Shown here one piece after another: positions 23,070 through 39,625 of a DNA stretch of 64,000 bases (its first letter is position 1; the number at the start of each line of letters is the position of its first letter). A program made the translations under genes and the position numbers. The notes below the pieces were generated by a model that had not been told where the DNA came from, did no database searches, and saw only the letters and a program-made list of their open reading frames with translations. Origin of the DNA: Aporrectodea caliginosa (taxonomy: Eukaryota; Annelida; Clitellata; Crassiclitellata; Lumbricidae); contig JACEVL010000154.1 in the NCBI GenBank assembly GCA_020284085.1, forward strand, positions 2,062,143 to 2,126,142, given 5' to 3'.

Positions 23070-26000
23070 ATGGCTGAGGGTAATTATGAGGAAAACTTTG
23101 CACACAGTAAGTTGTGATAATTAATGCAAACTTTATGATAATAATGTACATTGTACATGTATGTATGTATGAGTATATATCTATACATATGTGCTTTACA
23201 CCTTTTTGAGAGCCTTATCATTATTATTTTTTTGCCCTGAGATACCTCTAATACCTCAGGAATTAAAACTTATTCGGAGAATATGAAACACATTCTCGGA
23301 TGGCTAGAACTCATCAGGATCCAGCAGAGCAAAGGTGCCTCGGAAGCATTGGCTTATGATGGTAATGCTCTGCAAGAAATAGCTGGTTTCTCTCGTGTCA
23401 CCAGTTATGCACCCTAACTGTGATGAAAAATAGACCAACGCTGTTAAATGGGTCGAGGGTCTCAAATGCCAACGGGACGAAGTGGTTGTTTTGTGCAAGT
23501 GTGTTCTATTTGGCACACTTTCTCTCTGCTGCCAATTTGGTTGCGCCGGTGGCTCAGGTCGATGTGGATGGAAGGTAGCATGTGGCCAGCGTATCTGTTA
23601 CTGTGGCACGCAGGGTCACACAGCGGTGCAAATTGAAAGTTTTCAGTCGCCAGGTGAAGAATAGTTGAATATCTAGTTGTTTGGAAACCAATGAAAAATA
23701 GTGAGTGTTGATGTTTTTTTGTAAAGGAAGAGAAAGAGTTCTAGTAGTTCGGCTATGACTGGAAGGCAGTGGAAGCATCGATCTGTATAGTCTAACTGCA
23801 TTATATATATTAGAGTTTGAGAGAATGACAAACTTGTTCATGTAGTGAAACAATACTCAGAGCTGGAGGTGTTCTTGGGCACATGGTCATAAAGACATTG
23901 TAATCGGGGGATCACTGGGCCCGAATGGTTGTAAGTTTTGCCATTAGTTGTTAGTTCAAATCTCTGTGCTTGGTGTTGAAATAATCATCGGGTACCTGGT
24001 TGTTGAAATGCTGCACTACTAATATTTCAGCCACTAGGGCAATGCTTTTGAAACCTCAATTCATAGAGACTATGACAGGTGAGTTACCTTGAAAAGCGTG
24101 CCCATCTAACGTAGTTGAACTTTGAGTTCTTAGTAGAAAGACTTGCTTTGAAGGAATGCTGCTTAAGAGTAAACCTATTAAACTTTGTGAGAGAGTGACC
24201 TATGTACATAACTGTGTACACCTGGTTGACTTCGATTATTTTTTGTTTCTTTGGATTAACTGGTGCTGAATAGAATTTTTATTTGTCTACTGCTTACTCG
24301 GTTATGCCCTGTGCAAAGACCAATAAGTTCATGAGTCTGTAGTAACTTCTATAGTGCCAAACTGTGCCATATTACGTCAGGCAATGGAACTTGGAATCAA
24401 AGCCTCCATGGACAGCACTTTATCCTTCCAGGTTTCAGTTCATTGGGCATTGAAACTGCCTATTTTCTTTCCTGTTACTGTTCTCTCGTGTATAATGTCA
24501 TGTGAAATTTATTTTTCTTGGTTTTAATATGCTATAAAGTTAAGATTTTCAAACAGACTTGTGTATGGTGACAAGTTATTGCAAAATGGCTGCAGTTTTG
24601 GAACCACTGCTACAAAATGCACAGCATCATTGCATCTATTCATTTTAGCTGCCCATTTTGATATAAACATCATGTGGCATTCAAAAACTAATGGTGGCAT
24701 CAGCTGGTTAAAGCTGAGATATCAGTGCTCAGAATCAAAGGCAGCTAAGAGTCTGAGCGGTGTTCAGTATCTAAAGGCTCAACTTGGGAGGCATTCATCT
24801 CTTATGGGTTGTTGTCTATGTATTAGTTTGCATCTGGGAGCATCATGGAAGCTGTCTAAGCTCACCAGCACCTACGTGTTCGGTATGCTATTACAAAGGC
24901 AACCAGGGTTATTACGTATTTTGTCTGCAGACCAATAGCCAGCTGTCTTCAATCACAGAGCAAGTACACTCTGGATTTGACTGCTGATTGCTAAGGCTTT
25001 GCTGCAGACAGTTGTATAAGCTGAAATGTCATCAGTTTGTGAAAAAGTTCTACACTGAGAGGATGCATTTAATTGATTGCATCTTTTCATAGTACAAAAC
25101 CTGCCTTATTCTTTGCAGTTACTAGCTTTCTGACACTAATGATAAATCAGGTTTCATTGGCGGTTAAAGTTTTATTGTTCATGTCATCTGACTTTCAGTG
25201 TTTGTCGATGCCGTGAGTCGTGGGCTGAAGATGGAACAGAACAGTCCAACAGCGAATGCGTCTTTTCCATTTTCACGTGCAAGCAGTATTGGTTCAGTGA
25301 ATGCCGTCAGCTGTTCATCTGCCTCTTCGACTCATAACACAGGTCAAGCAGTTTTCAAGAATTTCTTAGGAACTGGAATGCATATTTTTTGTATCTTGGA
25401 GCCATGTTGTTTTGAGCTATGGAAGTTTTTGTAGGTGAACTAGTATTTTGTGATTTTTGTCACTTTTGTTTGGTGTTCTGGTAGAGCCAGGCTTCATTAC
25501 GTTCTGAATCTTGAACGATGGTGCACATTTTGGAAGTCTCTTTGATGATATGTGCTTAAGTACCAAGATCCTATAACTTTGACGCCTTTATGGCAAGAAC
25601 TTTGGTTCCTAAAGTATTGTAGAAGTAAAATGCCATGATAGATATGGATTGGGTGATTGCATTGTGATATGGGATCTGCAGTTTCAAGCTTTCTCTGAGA
25701 CTGTCACTGTGCAGGGATCAAGGTTTTTTTACGAAACTGCTTAGTGCATGTCATCAATTGTCATCATGTGATATCATTGACTGATGACATTGAATGATAC
25801 CATGTGATGTTTGATGAAATGATGATTTCTGAGGTTGAATGACTGCATTACAGCGTGGAGCTTGCAGGCTCTCGCTTTTTATGAGACAGTCTGAATGTGA
25901 AGAGCACAAGACTTGTTTCAAGATTCCTCAATGCCATTACTGATGACATAAAACGATGACATGTGAAATATGTTATCATCAGAGATCTCTTTCCTAACAG

Positions 26001-29000
26001 TAGTGCTACATAAATAGATATGAGAAAATAAATAATTAATATGCGGTGACTTATATTTTTGGTTCCAGATGATGAAGACAGCGAGGGTCTTGTGCTGCCA
26101 ACTTTGACTTACAAGGAAAGAAGACGTGAAGCACATACGCATGCTGAGCAGAAGAGAAGGGATGCAATTAAGGTCAGTAATGAGCTACACACTGAAACCT
26201 CTGTAGCATACGACTGTCTAGTTCTAAATAATCAGACTGACACAGCATGCAGTGAATGCTACTTCTGCCATACTGTTTCAGTCAGATTATCTGGAACTCC
26301 TACGAAAACTCATCTGCTGTAATTAAAATCAGTACTTACAATCTCTTCAAGAAAATTGACACCAATTATAATATGCCTTTTACTTTGCTTGAGTCGTAAG
26401 AAGATTGGAAGACTTTGTTTTAGTTTCAGAACCACTGAAATTGACCAGTTCTTTGTAGAAATCTCTTAAAAGAGCTCTATTATAATGTCCACCGAGACAG
26501 TAGTCACGTCCAAAATATTCCACAAGTATATGGCATTGCAGAATTTCTACCACAACTTTTCCTGAAGTTTCTTAATTAACTTGTACATAATTTTATGACC
26601 TTTGATTGTCTTGTATAGGGCCAATTCAGAGAATCTGTCCCTTGGTGCTACTTCCTTTCCAGTGATAATATGCAGGCTGTGATATTTTTCTCATAACAAG
26701 TGTGTGATTGACTTGTGATTCACAATTTAGGCTAAGTATTACTCAACCAGTTGTTTATTAACAATATAATCCATGCAAAATACAATTTGGTAACATCCTA
26801 TCAAGGTTCTGCACTCAGCAGTGCTACAAGTGAATGCTACTCATATCAATGTCGTTAGACTAGTTTTGTGAATTTTCATTAGACTTGCTTTTATGTGAGA
26901 TGTTAAAATGTTCTTTCAGAAAGGTTACGATGAGCTGCAGTCAATTGTTCCAATGTGTCAGCAGACGGATGTCAATTCACAGAAGTTAAGCAAAGCAACA
27001 GTGCTTCAGAGATGTAAGTAGGAAAACACTTATGACCATGCCATTTTAGTAAGGGGTCATTGCATAATTACGTAACGCCGAAAATGACCGTTTTGACCCA
27101 CCCACCCACCCTGTAACGCTCCGTAACGTTTCCCCAGACCCACCCACCCCGGCGTTACGTAATTATTGTTAGGTCTCGGTAAAGATCTGGCATATGATTA
27201 ACTTTACTATTCTTGAACATGTCGATTTTTGTCTAAAAATTTTAATTTTTCTTTACATTTTTACAAATAAATACAGATTAAATTTCAACTTTTAATTTTA
27301 AAATAATGATCAATAAATGCTTGCTTTATACTACTGCATCTTTTAGTTAAGTTTTAAATCAATGGCACGAAGTTTGAACATCGATCACATCGTGTCATTC
27401 GTGCTATTGATGTTAATTTTAAATTCATTTATAACTAAACTATTGGTAAAAGCGTTACGTAACGTTCAGCTCCACCCACCCACCCACCTAACGTTTCGTA
27501 ACGTTTTCAAGGACCCCACCCACCCACCCTGGAGCGTTACGTAATTATGCAATGACCCCTAACTTGATTAGCTGGTTTCACTGACATAGTCTCTGTATCA
27601 TATTTAGTTGTTTGTTTGTGTCTCGATTAAATCTGGTCTTTTAACTCTTAAACGATTAGAGGACTTTTTTTACCTAGGCAATTTGGGAGTAACCTGCGTT
27701 GATTTGTCTGTCTGCAGCAATTGACTACATCCAGTTTCTGATGCAGCAGAAGAAGAAGCAGGAAGAGGACTTGGAAAACCTACGCAAGGAAGTTACTGCA
27801 CTCCAGATTATGAAGACGTTAGTATTCCTTTTATCTTCTCTTAACATGTGATTTTTATAGCACTGCATAAAATATTTTCATCTTGTTAAACAGGTTAGTC
27901 CAATCCTATTGCATTCTGGAGTCCGCAGATGGACTGAAATTTTGTTAACTAATGATTTCAATAATATGTTGTTCAGGTTAGAATGGAATTTGTTTAATCT
28001 ATGAGCCTGTGAGTGGTATATTAGAGCAGATTGGTTGTTGTTAGGTGACCACACTGATATAAAACCATAATGGTAATAGCAGCAAATAATAATAGTGGTG
28101 ATAGTTATGATGATATTCAGTTGGAAGTTTTGTTTTGTTTCTGAAGGCAATATGAGCAGATTGTGAAGGCACATCAGAACACACCACAGCAGGGACAGAA
28201 TCAAGTATCAGATGAATGCAAGTTTCAAGTTGTAAGCAAAAGCTCACTACAGACTCTCATTATAGTCTTTCTAGTGTTTAGAAAATATGTGTGTTACTTT
28301 TCATTCACTACCACCAGCTCAGATGGACCATCCTCTATTTCATTTGAATCATTTAGCAAATGGTTGAAGACTTATCTCTTTCTAGCAGACAATGCTTTTG
28401 AGTTGAGTTGAGCGCTATTTCAGTATCTGATTAATAATAACTAGCCTGTTAAGCACAGAGCATTTATACGTGTTAGTCATCTTATTCGATGTATGTCATT
28501 GGTGTCCAGCCTTTTTGGTGGAGGGCTACATTCCCAGTTTTCTAAGACTTTTGGGCTGAAGAAACAATTTCATCAATAATCAAATGCATACTAATGAACA
28601 ATGATTTTATTCACCTGACTTAAGTTCTATTACCAGATTTTCACATCTTTGGTGTTTGCGGTTTGCTAATGAGTACTTGGCATTGCTTTTACGTATGGTT
28701 GGTTGCGGGTGTCTAATGCACAAGGCATCAACCACTGGCACACTAAAACCAAGCCATAAGCAGGTCAGTATATATCCAGAAGATCAGTCCACTAGACAGC
28801 AGCTTTTGAGTTGGATAAGATTTTTTTATAACTTAGGACAAAGTAAGTCCTAAGTTCAAAACAAAATGATGTAAGTGATTGAACAGAATGGACGTATTCC
28901 ACAATTTAGGTCCAGCAACTGAAAATGCTGATTCGCCAAGAACAGTTATAGGTTCTGGTATGACCAGAGAAAGACATTGATCAGGTGACCTTGTTGCATA

Positions 29001-30229
29001 ATGGCAAATCTAGGGAATAAGCTTGAATCATAGTATTGTATATGGATAGAGATTAAATAAGAAGTGCCATTTTTGAAATTAAATTCTTTAACACTTTAAC
29101 AATGAGCTGCATTGGTTTCCTATCACTTTAGAACACTCTTGTTTTTAAAGTGTTAAAACGAAAATGAAGACTAGATAGAACAAGTTAATCTTATGACTCG
29201 TACAGCATGGTTATCATGATGCACAAGGCATCATTTGATAGTTGCTTCAACTCTTTCAAGTCAAATTTTATTCATTTTCTTGCCAGGCATCGTTTACTGT
29301 GTAATTGATCACATGTTGTGTGGTCTTTTTAGTTCCAGCAAATTATGGATTCTCTGTTCCAATCTTTTAATGCTTCCATTTCGGTTGCCAACTTTGGAGA
29401 GTTGTCAAGCTGTGTCTTCAGTTGGCTTGAGGAATACTGTAAGCCACAGGTGAGCCATTTAGAATAAACTATTCTAAATATAAGTCATTTGCCTCTCTCA
29501 CATACAGTCACTTCATGAGGTTTTCTAGTTGAATGGGAGAAAATGGTCCCAGTCCGACTCTGAGGCAAAGTTGTGGTCCATTAGAGAAGCCAAGTTGAAA
29601 TCTTATAAGTTGGAGAAAGCAGAAGTTGAGCTACCCTGGTGGAAAGAGACGAGTATTAAGTTCAGTTCCGAATGACTTTAGAGAATGGACAAAACTGGGC
29701 AGCGAATTCAAAAGCTTCCATGGGCAGCCAATATAAGGAGTTCATAAATATCCTGGTTATTCAAATAGAATAATTCATATTTAAATAAACTTTGGAATAG
29801 AAAAATTTGAGTAATCATTTGTTGTGAAATTCTATGACTGCTTTTGACCCAACGTCTCTACCAGTGAACTTGTTATCAGGGAACTTATCAGAAAAACCGG
29901 AACTTGGTGACCTTGTTTAGAAGGTTATGACAACTTTGTAACTGTTTGAAGCTGTGAAATTCTTTCAGGATTGTGTTTAGATCAATTCAATGACAACAGT
30001 TATGGCTAATGATATAGGAAAAACTCAGTTTAAGATTGGAAATCATATTTAAAGGAACTGATTTTTAGGCTACATCTGTAATTTTAAGTATATAATTTTA
30101 TGCACTCCTGTTGTTACCCTAAGCTTGAGGTCAAGGTCCTGAACAGTTGGAACTTTTGTTTTTTAGACACTGCGTGATTTAACACTGAACATTCTTGGAA
30201 GATCCAGCAACTTTCTGAGGAGATCGTGA
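23070..30229 (+). CDS. MLX: MLX: Max-like protein X, bHLH-leucine-zipper transcription factor
   Basis: Eight coding exons join in phase: 23070-23106, 25199-25342, 26069-26172, 26920-27013, 27718-27817, 28147-28231, 29333-29449 and 30167-30229 (744 nt, 247 residues). All introns have GT and AG ends. The basic region is RRREAHTHAEQKRRDAIK (residues 78-95) with the His-Glu-Arg triad of E-box binders. Helix-loop-helix follows (KKGYDELQSIVPMCQQ, then LSKATVLQRSIDYIQFLMQQ) and a zipper (KKKQEEDLENLRKEVTALQ). The C-terminal dimerisation/cytoplasmic-localisation domain begins IMDSLFQSFNASISVANFGE and ends at LRDLTLNILGRSSNFLRRS. SRASSIGS and NTDDEDSE match the human N-terminal region. MLX pairs with Mondo/ChREBP and MAD proteins on carbohydrate-response E-boxes. 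Exon 1 (MAEGNYEENFAH) is the least certain: phase fits and it has GTAAGT, but similarity is slight. Confidence 0.93.
23285..23420. repeat. Repeat copy near the MLX 5' end
   Basis: TATGATGGTAATGCTCTGCA and CTGGTTTCTCTCGTGTCACC align with 30.83-30.88 kb. Minus-strand translation RETSYFLQSITIISQCF parallels RETSHLCQCIATIIQHF there. An interspersed repeat is more likely than a gene. Confidence 0.5.
27053..27559. mobile_element. Harbinger-like MITE in an MLX intron
   Basis: The first 20 bases GGGGTCATTGCATAATTACG are repeated inverted at the far end (27534-27559 region) with about 26 matching positions. TAA flanks both sides (27050-27052 and 27560-27562), the 3-bp duplication expected of PIF/Harbinger. 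Subterminal CCCACCCACCC tracts alternate with GTTACG words. No transposase. Confidence 0.7.
28290..28430 (+). mobile_element. LINE C-terminal relic in an MLX intron
   Basis: The frame SSISFESFSKWLKTYLFLAD resembles the SFRKxLKTYLF end of CR1-like LINEs, followed by GAGCGCTATTT. Short and decayed. Confidence 0.4.
29088..29156. repeat. Tiny hairpin element, copy 2
   Basis: TTAACACTTTAACAATGAGC at one end and AAAGTGTTAA at the other, with the core in the opposite orientation to copy 1. Lies in an MLX intron. Confidence 0.7.
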
Positions 30230-31550
30230 AACATCTGAGGTCTTGGAGCAGACGAAATTACAGAGTAACAACCAAAGAGCACCTGTTCTGTATTAGCATA
30301 CGAAATGTCGTTCTTAAACCGCAGACTTTAACTAGTTGAGAACATTGATAAGAACTTGAAAGCATCTAAGTTTCATTTATATTGAGCTCCTAAAATGTTC
30401 GAAAATAATTATGTATGTAAAGTTAAGAAAATGTCCAGCAGAGTTTGTCAATCATTCTTTATGATTACTTCAGTTACTGTGTGATGTTCATGTTGTTTAT
30501 GTACAGGTACAATATCAATCTAACTGTCCAATTTATATGAGAGTTGTAGAGTTCAGCTGACATTCAAGACTTGGTAAGGAACAACACCTGTCAAACCTGT
30601 CAATTTCATGGATTACAACATTATGTAGTAATGTCTAGAGCGATAAAAAACCTTGCCAGACCAGTTGAAATGTCTAATTTCATTATTCAGTTATTGGTTT
30701 TTCACCCAGGTACGTCTGATCCCTCATGAGTTGAAAAATTCTACATAGAAAAAATTCTGGGTTGAGTAGCTCGTCAAGAACTGGTGAACCAAAAATGTTG
30801 TGGAAGGCAGTGGCATTGAAGTGTTGGATTATGGTAGCGATGCACTGACAAAGATGACTGGTTTCTCTCACATCACTAGTTGTATGAGAGACAGCACCCC
30901 CAACTCTGATAAGTTTTCAAAAATACATGTAGGTGACTGTGTTTTAGCTGTCAAAAAGAGCTGGGGGGTCAAAAAATTTACAGATTTTACCAAATACATA
31001 AACACGGGTCAAAATCTAATGTTGCGCAAGCCATGAAACAACTGATGACTCCTAACAATACATGTAATATGTTGCACATGAAACAACAACTGGTGACTTA
31101 CTAGATATGTTGCACACAAAGCAACTGAGGAGTCGAAATATTTAGTTTGCTGACCACCACCATGTTGTTGGTTACATAGCTGAGGAGTTGGAAGAGCTAG
31201 GGGGTAGAACCCCAGACAACTAAAACACTGAGGTCACTGCTGCTAATTGGGCAACAGTCTCGAATGCACAGTTAAGACTCTCAGCCTAATTCACGTCAGT
31301 GGCCGACTTTGTTACCCGACGTTATTGTTCTTCGTATTAATTGATCAAATTTGTAACTATTATCATTATTACGGCTGCATGTAAGAGACAATGTGGGAGA
31401 GCACAGGTTGTTGGAGACAGCTTGCAGTCGGATAAGGAATTTAAATTGTCACAAAAATAAACTATAGTACATGCACCATTTTTGTAAGATGCTAGATCCT
31501 GTTCTGCATGACAACTTTTCAAGTCTGTAGATTCATAAAATTCCTCCTAA
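30230..31550. other. Downstream of MLX: likely 3' UTR and repeats
   Basis: No canonical AATAAA was found close to the MLX stop, so the mRNA end is not fixed. The repeat paired with 23.3 kb lies at about 30770-30905. Nothing else was recognised. Confidence 0.4.
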
Positions 31551-31748
31551 GCAGTCTATAGGACAGATTTTCTCGACCTAAACAACACCCGCCTTAGCAG
31601 CTGCTGTGCTCTTGATCTGACAAACCGGACTCGGACCACCTTTTGACTACCCTTTGGAAACCCCTCTGACTTGACACAGTGCTCATGAACAAGCTGGTGC
31701 CCTGTGCTTGGCTTTCAGGTGGTGTTTTAGAAGTTTGAAGATTACAAT
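31551..31748 (+). mobile_element. LINE-B 3' end fragment
   Basis: CTCGACCTAAACAACACCCG through GGTGGTGTTTTAGAAGTTTG and a GATTACAATA tail align with 20.94-21.13 kb. 5' truncated. Confidence 0.65.
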
Positions 31749-31750
31749 AA

Positions 31751-31787
31751 GCAACTTGGAAACAATGCAGCTTGTTATAAAGTGTTA
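31751..31787. repeat. Tiny hairpin element, partial copy
   Basis: CAACTTGGAAACAATGCAGC then TTATAAAGTGTTAA matches the right part of the 70-bp unit. Confidence 0.5.
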
Positions 31788-31789
31788 AG

Positions 31790-34700
31790 GCTAATCCAGA
31801 AGAATTTTCTTAAAATGGTGCTAAATGTATATTCTAATAATTTTACATTGGTGTTCTTCGTGTTGGGGTACCCACTGGATAGACTTTCAAAATCTAAACA
31901 CAACACTGTGCCTTGTTACTGTAATATAATTAAATGTATGTTGAAAAAAATGATTACTGTGTGTGATGGCTATGTATTACAAAGCTGTCTTGTTAATGTG
32001 AGCTGTGGTCTTGTTTCGACAAGCATATTTCCAATATCTGGTGTAATATTTGTCAATTTCAAACACAAATCTGGTTCGAGTTCAAGCTTTGTTCTGTACA
32101 CTGTACTTGTTTTTGATTGCAAGCATATCTGAAAAACCAGTTTCACACAGATATGACGTGCTGAAAGGAATAGCTAATCAACGGAAGATAGGCAGAGTTA
32201 AACACATAGAAAATTTAAAGAAAAAGCACATGGTGGATATAGAAACATGAGCATAAACTCATAGAAAATTTAAATTTGTTTGACTTTTTCGCGTACCACT
32301 TGGCGACACCTCATGTACCACAGTTTGAAAACCACTGCTGTGCATGTACATTGCCTGTGTACTGTCGTAAAAATTTGTGCATACAAAATTATCAGTTATT
32401 GCTTGTTGTGCAACTTTCTGTGATTTTGTTTTAATTACTACATTTTAGAACACCTCCCTTTTGATAAAGCAATTACTAATAATCTAATTTTGCCAGGTAA
32501 TTTAGCTCATAGTTTATAACTGTATATGACCTTTTTGAGTGGTTCTGTAGTAGTTCACTAGTATCCTATATACACCTGTAGACTCAAATACACATACAGT
32601 ATGAGCAGTTAAATAATTTTGTGTATATTTAGGTATAACAGTGTAAATTAATGCATCATCATGAAAAGAGTTCTATCAGCAGGTATCCATCGATACACTG
32701 ACCTCACATTTGGTTCAAGTAAACCAGTTTGATCTGGTTTCAGATCAACAGGTTCAGAAAAAAAATTACATTTGGCATTTTCTTCATTATTTGCTGTGGT
32801 CTGCACATTCAGTGTTCACACTTCCTATATGACATTTACTTTCCTCATACTTTGCTCCTGCCAATAGGTCTTCCTCAACTGCTACCAACCACAGTACCAC
32901 CATGGTGGTTTCTAACATTGTATCAAAAGTATCACTGGCAAGCAAAGTGGGAAAAGGAATGATTGGGAATAGCTTAAGACCTAGAATGCAATTGCTTTTC
33001 AAGCAATTCCAAAAGAAAATGGCTGATAAAGCCTCTTGCCTGCCAGGGATGGGCAGTAATTGAAATTGCTTAATTTGTAGTTTGTGTTTTGTAATTCAAT
33101 TACATTTACCCATGTATTTTGTAATTTAAAATTATGTTTGCACACCCTGTTGCCTGCAATAGCTGAAATTGTTTCCTGACACATATTGTAAATATGGTTG
33201 GCTGTCTACATGTCAGCTTTTATACTGTAATAATAATGGTACATGAATCATCCAAGCAGATCCCCAAACTGTGAACGAGAAATGCACGAGATCTGCAAGT
33301 GCAGCTAAACAGAAGTTGGCCAAGGACAAACTGGCAGAAATAATTTGACCTGTAGTCACTTTACAGTCCTTCAACTTCAGGCAAGTGGAGGCAGAGCCAT
33401 TTCCCAGGGTCAACAGCCCCAGAGCGGCATGAAGAGTTCATTCTTCCGATCCAATAGCAAAGGCAATGGCAGTCACAATTCTCTGAGCTCTTCAATCACC
33501 CACCAGCTGCCACATTTGACCTCTTACATTTAGATGGTCATTAGCACTTGACAATCTGCCCATCATCTCCCACAAACTGGCACCCAACCAACATTATTCT
33601 TAGCATTTCCGGTTTCTGCTTTCACAGGGACTCGGAAATAACAATGAGTCCTGGACTTAAATGTTAGACAGACATAAACCCTGTCCCAAATCAGTCTACA
33701 GTATGTTGGTCATTTATTCATTAAGAGCACTTCTATATTGCCCCTCCAAGATAACTACAGTACATGTACTCAGATTCAATCCCAGCTGAACTCCAGGATA
33801 AAGAAGTTTTAAAATGCCTGTGAAAGGTGTAGACAGAGTCCCTGGCTAAAAGAACATGCAGATCTGAAGGATCCACGTGGTCAGCCCAACCACTGAACAG
33901 GCACAACATTGCAGCCCAGAAGCGCAAAAAAAGGGAACAAGTTCACCTCAAGATGCAGTACAAAAATTTCCACAGCCAGCCAAAGGTGGGGCAACAGAGC
34001 TCACACAAGTAGCCAGTTTCATGCATTAGCTGGTGATCCACATGAATGGAACCTCCAACCCACTTTTGGGCTGTAACAAAGTTAGGGACATACTGATTTA
34101 GATCAAATCCAGTGCAAACCACTGTCCTAACGAACCTTACTTTCCTCTTGCTTGACCAAATTACATGTATCAGCTTGTCTAACATTTTTGCTTAAAAGTA
34201 ATATAATTGGTAACAAATCCACTTTAAATCAATAACTGGCAACTGTGCAATCTGTTATTGCACCGCTATCAGACAGAATTTTGCACCAGGCTGTTAGACT
34301 GAACTGAGCAACACAGCTTGTGTTCTAATCACACAACTTTTTAACCATATTAACTAATCATAGTAACTGTTTTTCGTAGTAGTCAGTTTCAGAAAAACTG
34401 GATAAAACACCACATAAAGCAATTCCAGTAAAATTAACTTACAAGACTACATAAAATTTATGCAAAAAGTAAATTGACATGTTGGCGATACTTTGCAACA
34501 TTGTGTGAAACATGCTTAAAACAGAAATTCTACATTTCAGGAGTTTGAGTAAGTTCAAAAGTGCTTTCTGAAATAAATGCTTCTATTCTATTATGAAAAA
34601 CAGGTCAAATAACTGTTGCATGGAAATTCAAAACACATCACCTTGACTCTTGCAATTCCCTTGTACAAAATGTTCATCAAGTGATGCAAAGCAACATAAC

Positions 34701-35211
34701 ACATTGCACAACATTTCATATTTCCATTAAAGTAACTTTAGCAGCCCTAGCTGTAACCAATACTTAACAAACAAATGCAGACTAATCTCACAAAGAAACT
34801 GCATTAATTTAGTAATGATAACTCAACAAAAACTAAAACAGTTTGAATGAAAGCTAAATTATCATTTAGCTACAAAGCAAGGTTCTGCTTGCAAAGACCC
34901 TGGAAAACCTTATTAATCAAAAACACAAAAAGTTTTAATGCTATACAACTATACAGGAAATTTCTATACCATTTTACCTGTATAGTATAATAACAGTCAA
35001 AAAACTGCAGTCTCATCCTAGATTTCAAGTGGCCTTTTCTACAGCAGAAATCCAGAATAACTGACTCCAGAACAACAGTTTCTTGGTCACAACTTTTGTT
35101 TTCTATTTTTCCACATCAGAGATGTCAATAAAGTTTAGTGCCTGTTCAAACGCTGCCCAAATGTCAGTAATGGTAATCTGTGCACCACAGAAAGTCAGTC
35201 CTTCAAGTCCC
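31790..35211. other. Intergenic between MLX and HP1, with repeat relics
   Basis: A hAT-like end (AGTTTGAAAACCACTG) ends at 32336 without a found partner. A LINE-A-like relic lies at about 33716-33960 on the minus strand (frame SVYTFHRHFKTSLSW). The 3' UTR of the HP1 gene should fall just below 35212; no canonical polyadenylation signal was located. Confidence 0.4.
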
Positions 35212-38735
<3,524 letters not shown>

Positions 38736-38748
38736 TTTCGTACCTGGT

Positions 38749-39380
38749 CCTGAAAACGTTCATAATTCTTCTGAAGCATGAAGACTGATGTGACAAAATC
38801 ATTCCACAAATTCAAGGCAACTATTACTAGATTACCGTAAATGCATTTTTTGCATGATTATCATTTTTACGAGAATATAACTTCATTTTAAAAAGCAATA
38901 TTTATTAATGTCAACAATATTAATCCTGCAAGGCACAAGTGACCTCACTTGTAGCTGCAATTGCACAGTCAATTTACTTTGGCAAAGGATTCATGATTTA
39001 TCTTTGAACAGCAAAGTGACGATTCTTCAACAAATAAGCTTAGCACAGTTTTAGCTGTAAATGCACAGCTGAGGCAGGCACTGGTGTCCAGTTAGTCCTG
39101 CACAGCAGTAAACTTCTGCTTCTTTTTAGTTTACAGCAATAAATACCATATCTTCATTACAAAAAATGCATTTACAGGTTTTTAGCTCCATTCTTCCATT
39201 AATTATGTGAATAATTAACAAAAGCTAAGCACAGGAGATACATTAACAAAGAACTTAAACCCAGACAGTAACTGCTTTTCCTGACTATGCCGGTTCAATG
39301 GCCAGTTTACTGAATCGGCATAAACTCAACAAAACCCCCTCTCACCCACCATCCTTCTTGGATTCGACTACGGCTGACAT
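38749..39380 (-). promoter_or_regulatory. HP1 gene 5' region and possible alternative first exon
   Basis: An acceptor (GTTTTCAG, near 38751) lies 14 bases above the ATG at 38735, so an upstream exon exists or existed. A candidate is 39380-39350 with ATG and frame MSAVVESKKDG. Using the donor GTGGGT it would extend the protein in frame (MSAVVESKKDGPGTKMSK). Using the stronger GTGAGA donor four bases on it would be out of frame and act as an upstream ORF. Confidence 0.4.
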
Positions 39381-39501
39381 GTTGCCTTCTCTGTAGCCTA
39401 TAATTCACAAAGATATCTCATAAAACATTGATGTCATTAATAGTATAATCAATCAGTAACTTATTATCCTTCAAAGAATTCATGAAAAAGTTTTGGTTTT
39501 G

Positions 39502-39625
39502 GACTGATCTCATCCAATCAATTCACTAAAAAATGAGCAGGGTCGGGCCATATGGTGACTGGTCGGTACAGAAAACCTGTACACTCAACTTACATTTACA
39601 TCCACGAATTCAGAAAGGAAAAATC
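39502..39625. repeat. Old repeat, uninterrupted paralogue of the hAT-2 target
   Basis: ATCTCATCCAATCAATTCAC, then GTCGGGCCATATGGTGAC and CATCCACGAATTCAGAAA, correspond in order to 41462-41512 joined to 42608-42690. It therefore shows the site without the transposon. Confidence 0.65.

Noticed and set aside
23482..23664. 60-residue cysteine-rich frame with a hydrophobic start
   Set aside because: Nine cysteines look toxin- or defensin-like, but there is no family pattern, no splice support, and it lies beside an interspersed repeat upstream in MLX intron 1.
24561..24938. 125-codon plus-strand frame
   Set aside because: Lies inside MLX intron 1, with no recognisable domain.
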